A stretch of DNA of 64,000 nt, from NCBI GenBank assembly GCA_009192285.1, contig CM018606.1, forward strand, positions 1,540,081-1,604,080. The letters are read 5' to 3'. This stretch comes from Morchella semilibera. Lineage: Eukaryota; Ascomycota; Pezizomycetes; Pezizales; Morchellaceae. Of the stretch, positions 60,730 to 64,000 are shown in pieces (within the stretch, counting starts at the first letter, position 1; each line of letters starts with the position of its first letter). The notes beneath the pieces are model-generated. The model was not told the DNA's origin. It made no database searches and saw only the letters and a program-made list of their open reading frames with translations. The position numbers and the translations under genes were made by a program.

Positions 60730-62849
60730 GTTTGCCCTCAAAAGCGGTTTGAACTGTTAGCGGGCCAAGGGATGGCCGGTTGTGCCAAACTTAGTAGTGA
60801 TACGTAGGTTGATGTTGTCAAACAGAGGTTTAGAGTTGCCAGTGTTTCAGCCGCAAGGAATATAAATCCTCATATATCGATCCGGAGATATTCGGATATC
60901 GACAGAGTGTAACAAATCGACAGGAACAAATAAAGTTTGGGAGAATCTCGGAAGAGAGGAGGAGAAAGGCGATTAAATGAGAGATGGAGAAATGCAATTC
61001 TGGAAAGAGGGGAGAAGCGGGCGAGATAGAAATAAGCTAAAAAAGACCAAGATGCCAACACCAAGGGTTGAGAGAATCTCAGAGAAACTAGTTGAGAGTA
61101 AATTTTTCTCAACAAGACAGGGGCGTAAAAAGTTTATATATTGGCTTTGGAATCTCTGAAGAGTTACTTGACTTTGTTTGCGCAAGCTCCTGGGGTTCCC
61201 GGGCGGGGGAGGCTTGACGTAACCTCCTCCGTCTGGCCCTCATTGCCGGTTGTGGTGGCATGCTTACTTGACTTTACCATGCCAGCAGAGCCAAATAGTA
61301 CTACCGTGTCAGGGATCCCTGCTAATTATTGTTCTGAACCTGAGTTTCTGCGCAGTAGGCACTCGGAACAACCTGTCAGAGGTCCCGCTCTGACAGAAGG
61401 GGGAGAAAATGAGGGGTGAAAAATGGTAATGGGGGAGGTATTAAAGCTTGTAGGCTCTTATCCATCACGCCGTTAATCCTAGCACACGTTCCAGTATATT
61501 TGCCGTGAAACAAACTTGATAGAGGGACGAGGTTGTTTTCCTATAAGTAATCAAATAATTATGAGTCAATGCTTATTGTTAGTGGCTAGTGGTTCGTGAG
61601 AAAGCACCTCGGAAAGGCATACGTCCCAAGTGCTTTCAGAACAAGTAACAGGGCTTTGTAGGGCTAGCGGTTGATATCAACAACAACCACACCTGAGTTG
61701 ATCCGTGATTCGAGATGGTTCGAGAATCCCTGGCTGATCCTCTAACCCCCCCCCCCCCTCACTTCTCTGACAACAACCCCGCAAGGAGGTGGCTGGCTAC
61801 CTACACTCTTTCCACCCATCGATAGATACCATCTCCCTTAAGCTTTGTTATCATAACCTACGAAGAGAGCTTCCAGAGGTCAACCGTTAAGCAGGCGAGT
61901 CCCGATAAACTTGCCGGACGTCATAGGAAAGTTTCGCTTCACGGTTAACGTTGATGGCCAAGATCTCCCCAGTTCTGACGCAACCTGACATCGGGCCAAC
62001 CGCTTTCCAAGCTTTGGGCAGCTCTTCGCCCCGTACCCAATGGGTCTGAACGGACTGCGAATGCCGTCCACTAAAAATATCCTGGGCTGGTGCTCTAGTA
62101 GATCGACTGAACCAGAGTAGCCATGATGACAGGTAAGTAGGTACAAGTGTAGAGATAACGTTGTGAACATGTCGCACAGATCTGATCCTTGGATCGTCGA
62201 TAACAGTTGGCAAAATGCACACTATAAGTACATGTACTGGTGAGTCTATATTTGACCAGACAAATTTGTTTCCCGATAGAAACGCATGCCAGTTACCAGC
62301 TTCGATCTTGGGAATTGCATCCACGGCTGCAGTATTTTCAAAACAAGCAAGTACATGTAATATGCTGAGCCGGTACCAGGCAATTATAAAGGCATGATAT
62401 CTAGTGTTAGCTCTGTGTACATCTAGGTACGGAACGATGACGGTACTGTGACAAGATGACATCACGAGAGAATGAAAGGTATGTACACTTTAAACCTCTA
62501 AGCCTGTGACAAAAACCTCTGAAAACAGCAGTATCTCCCGATAAGTCAGATACCTCATCCTCTACCAAACAAATCACTCCTCCAATCCAATCGGTCTTCT
62601 TATCCTCATAATCAGAACACCGCCCAACGCCGAGCCCTGACTGTTATTCCTTATGTTATCTTAGCGAGCTGAGTAGCTTGATTCCCTGCTGGTGATCTCT
62701 CACTTTGACTTCAACGCTGCACTGACGGCATCCCGCCTCTATTCCCCTGCAGTCTGTGCTATTTTATACCCTGTACACCACATATTCATCATTTGTCTGA
62801 CCTGATCGTTACACCAGTATCATTCCAAGTTGATAAAACTAAGGCCATC
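60730..62849. other. Divergent intergenic region between TPS3-like and EIS1-like genes
   Basis: Bidirectional promoter space of 2.1 kb. No supported gene; a 192-codon minus-strand frame (61887-62465) is considered doubtful. A C tract lies at 61746-61758 and TACATGTA sites at 62229 and 62352. Confidence 0.55.
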
Positions 62850-64000
62850 ATGGCAACGTTATTGGCCCCCCTGGCTCCAATTTCTAATATATTGTTGCCG
62901 TTGACAAACGGCCACACTTCTCATGCTCATAATGTTATTCCTAACCAGTCTGACACAAATGCAATCCCAACCCCAACCCCACCTGCAACTTTCACATCCC
63001 CACATACGGCTATTTCTACTGCACCCAATAGAGATGAATTGGGCACATCTTTATCGAAAAACCGTTCACAGGGGTTGTTTTTGAATAATACAACCGTGAC
63101 TGACGTTAGCCCGACCACTGCCAGTGCTGCAAGAATGACCGGACCCCGAGATATGACTATGCAGACTGTATCAACTCGGGCCGTTAATAACAACGAATTG
63201 CAGCGTGGTACCAAGTTTTTTGCCACTACCGGGCTTTATGGTAATTCTCCTAGAAAGGGGTTACCCACTTGTCCTCCTTGAAAAATAAATCACAACTCCG
63301 GTTTATTTCTCTTATCCTTCACATCACCACGCTCAAGTATTTACTAACAATTTTCTCCTCCTATAACAGCTGCTCATTATCTTCGCACAGCAGAGATTCA
63401 CGAGTTGCCAAGCAATCCTACTATAGGATTGCTATACCCTGAGGCTGGAGCTTCAGCGGCGTTATTGGCTCATCGCGATCATAAACCAGTGGAAATCTGG
63501 AGGCCGAAATCTATAGCCGCTGCTGGAGCTGCCGCTTCTCTTGCACACAACACAAAGCCCGTGGGTATTTGGGAGCCTACCCCGAGTGAATCTGCGGGGA
63601 AAGCTGCTCTACACGCCCTCGAGGATATTTCTTTCCCGCAGCTGTATACAATGCCTGAGTCATCCAAGCGCTGGTCGTTGTCCGGCGCCATAGGTGCAAT
63701 GCAAAGCTCGAGGGAAAAAAGACGGCGCTCCGGATCTTCGCCGATGCCTTTAACTCGTCAGGAAACCGGAGCAGCCAACGCAGGAAATAGCGCTTTGACA
63801 GCTGCACCTATTGCTCACATGCCACCCACTCGGTGTCCCTCTGCCACCACAGGAGTAGATCCGACTTCGGAGTATGTTGCAGGAAGTATGGTGCCCGATG
63901 TGGGAAGGGTTCCACAGCAGGATAAGCGCAAGTCGGACGTACTCCGTGCAGCCACAATTTCAATGTCTAAGAGTAGCCGCCGCACTACTTTACCTGATCC
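62850..64000 (+). CDS. EIS1: Eisosome protein Eis1 family (3' end outside window)
   Basis: Component of eisosomes, the plasma-membrane furrows organised by Pil1/Lsp1. Exons 62850-63240 and 63370 onward, still open at the edge; about 340 residues visible. Exon 1 is Thr/Ser/Asn-rich and low in complexity. Exon 2 carries the family's repeated Ala-rich helices: GLLYPEAGASAALLAHRDHK, VEIWRPKSIAAAGAAASLAH, VGIWEPTPSESAGKAALHA, then LSGAIGAMQSSREKRR, AANAGNSALTAAPIAHM and DVLRAATISMSK, in the usual Eis1 order. The ATG at 62850 is the first in frame; an upstream coding exon cannot be excluded. Confidence 0.85.

Noticed and set aside
61887-62465. 192-codon minus-strand frame in the TPS3-EIS1 spacer
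   Set aside because: No recognised domain, contains two TACATGTA sites that are otherwise excluded from exons, and lies in divergent promoter space.
1-64000. CRISPR arrays, prophage, bacterial operons
   Set aside because: None seen; the window is eukaryotic with spliceosomal introns throughout.
1-64000. LTR retrotransposons or other virus-like elements
   Set aside because: No long direct repeats with reverse-transcriptase, integrase or capsid-like coding were seen; only short LINE ends and small inverted-repeat elements.

Overview
The window is nuclear DNA from a filamentous ascomycete (Pezizomycotina). Genes are dense in short spliceosomal introns of about 50-140 nt with GTRNGT-type donors and CTAAC/CTAAT branch points. 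Their products are typical Pezizomycotina proteins: a CFEM protein, a fungal-type MFS carrier, Eis1, a Tps3/Tsl1-type trehalose subunit, an Mn-type CDF and Frag1/DRAM/Sfk1. Gene spacing is wide for this group, with intergenic stretches of 1-5.6 kb holding small repeats, 5'-truncated LINE copies and many C/G homopolymers. A Pezizomycetes-like source is my guess, not something the sequence proves.

Layout, left to right. A 5'-truncated SERCA-type Ca2+-ATPase (22-3024, +) is followed by proteasome beta3 Pup3 (3852-4878, +) and a TUG/ASPL-type UBX protein (5613-7481, +). Next come a broken copy of a dispersed gene family (8507-9084, -), a small J-protein (9861-10740, +) and 4.7 kb of repeat-bearing spacer. 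Then follow an Mn-CDF-type metal transporter (15403-17261, +), LSm6 (20306-20696, -), a GPI-type CFEM protein (22426-23001, -), an MFS carrier with an apparent 1-nt frameshift (25158-27724, +), a Frag1/DRAM/Sfk1 membrane protein (31312-32668, -) and a 1436-aa SNF2-RING protein (33682-38467, -). A small one-TM protein (39375-39869, -) is divergent from RAMP4/Ysy6 (40193-40573, +). A lysine-rich SMAP-domain protein (40975-42550, -) precedes a 5.6 kb gene-poor block with two inverted-repeat elements. The right part holds 14-3-3 (48180-49677, -), a 192-aa Ser/Arg-rich protein (52022-52668, -), a Tps3/Tsl1-like trehalose-phosphate synthase complex subunit (57560-60729, -) and the start of eisosome protein Eis1 (62850 onward, +, cut by the window edge).

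Most genes are unrelated housekeeping functions and I see no biosynthetic cluster, defence island or operon-like system. All splice models were built by hand; except where noted, the exon sums are multiples of three and end at the stop expected for the family.

The most unusual signals are non-coding. The palindromic 8-mer TACATGTA occurs 27 times by my count (about one expected), never in a supported exon. Two truncated LINE copies with clear target-site duplications both sit beside the same short dispersed motif. There are several small inverted-repeat elements and a tRNA-like sequence whose Pol III boxes are intact but whose acceptor stem is broken. I did not find a convincing new biological system.
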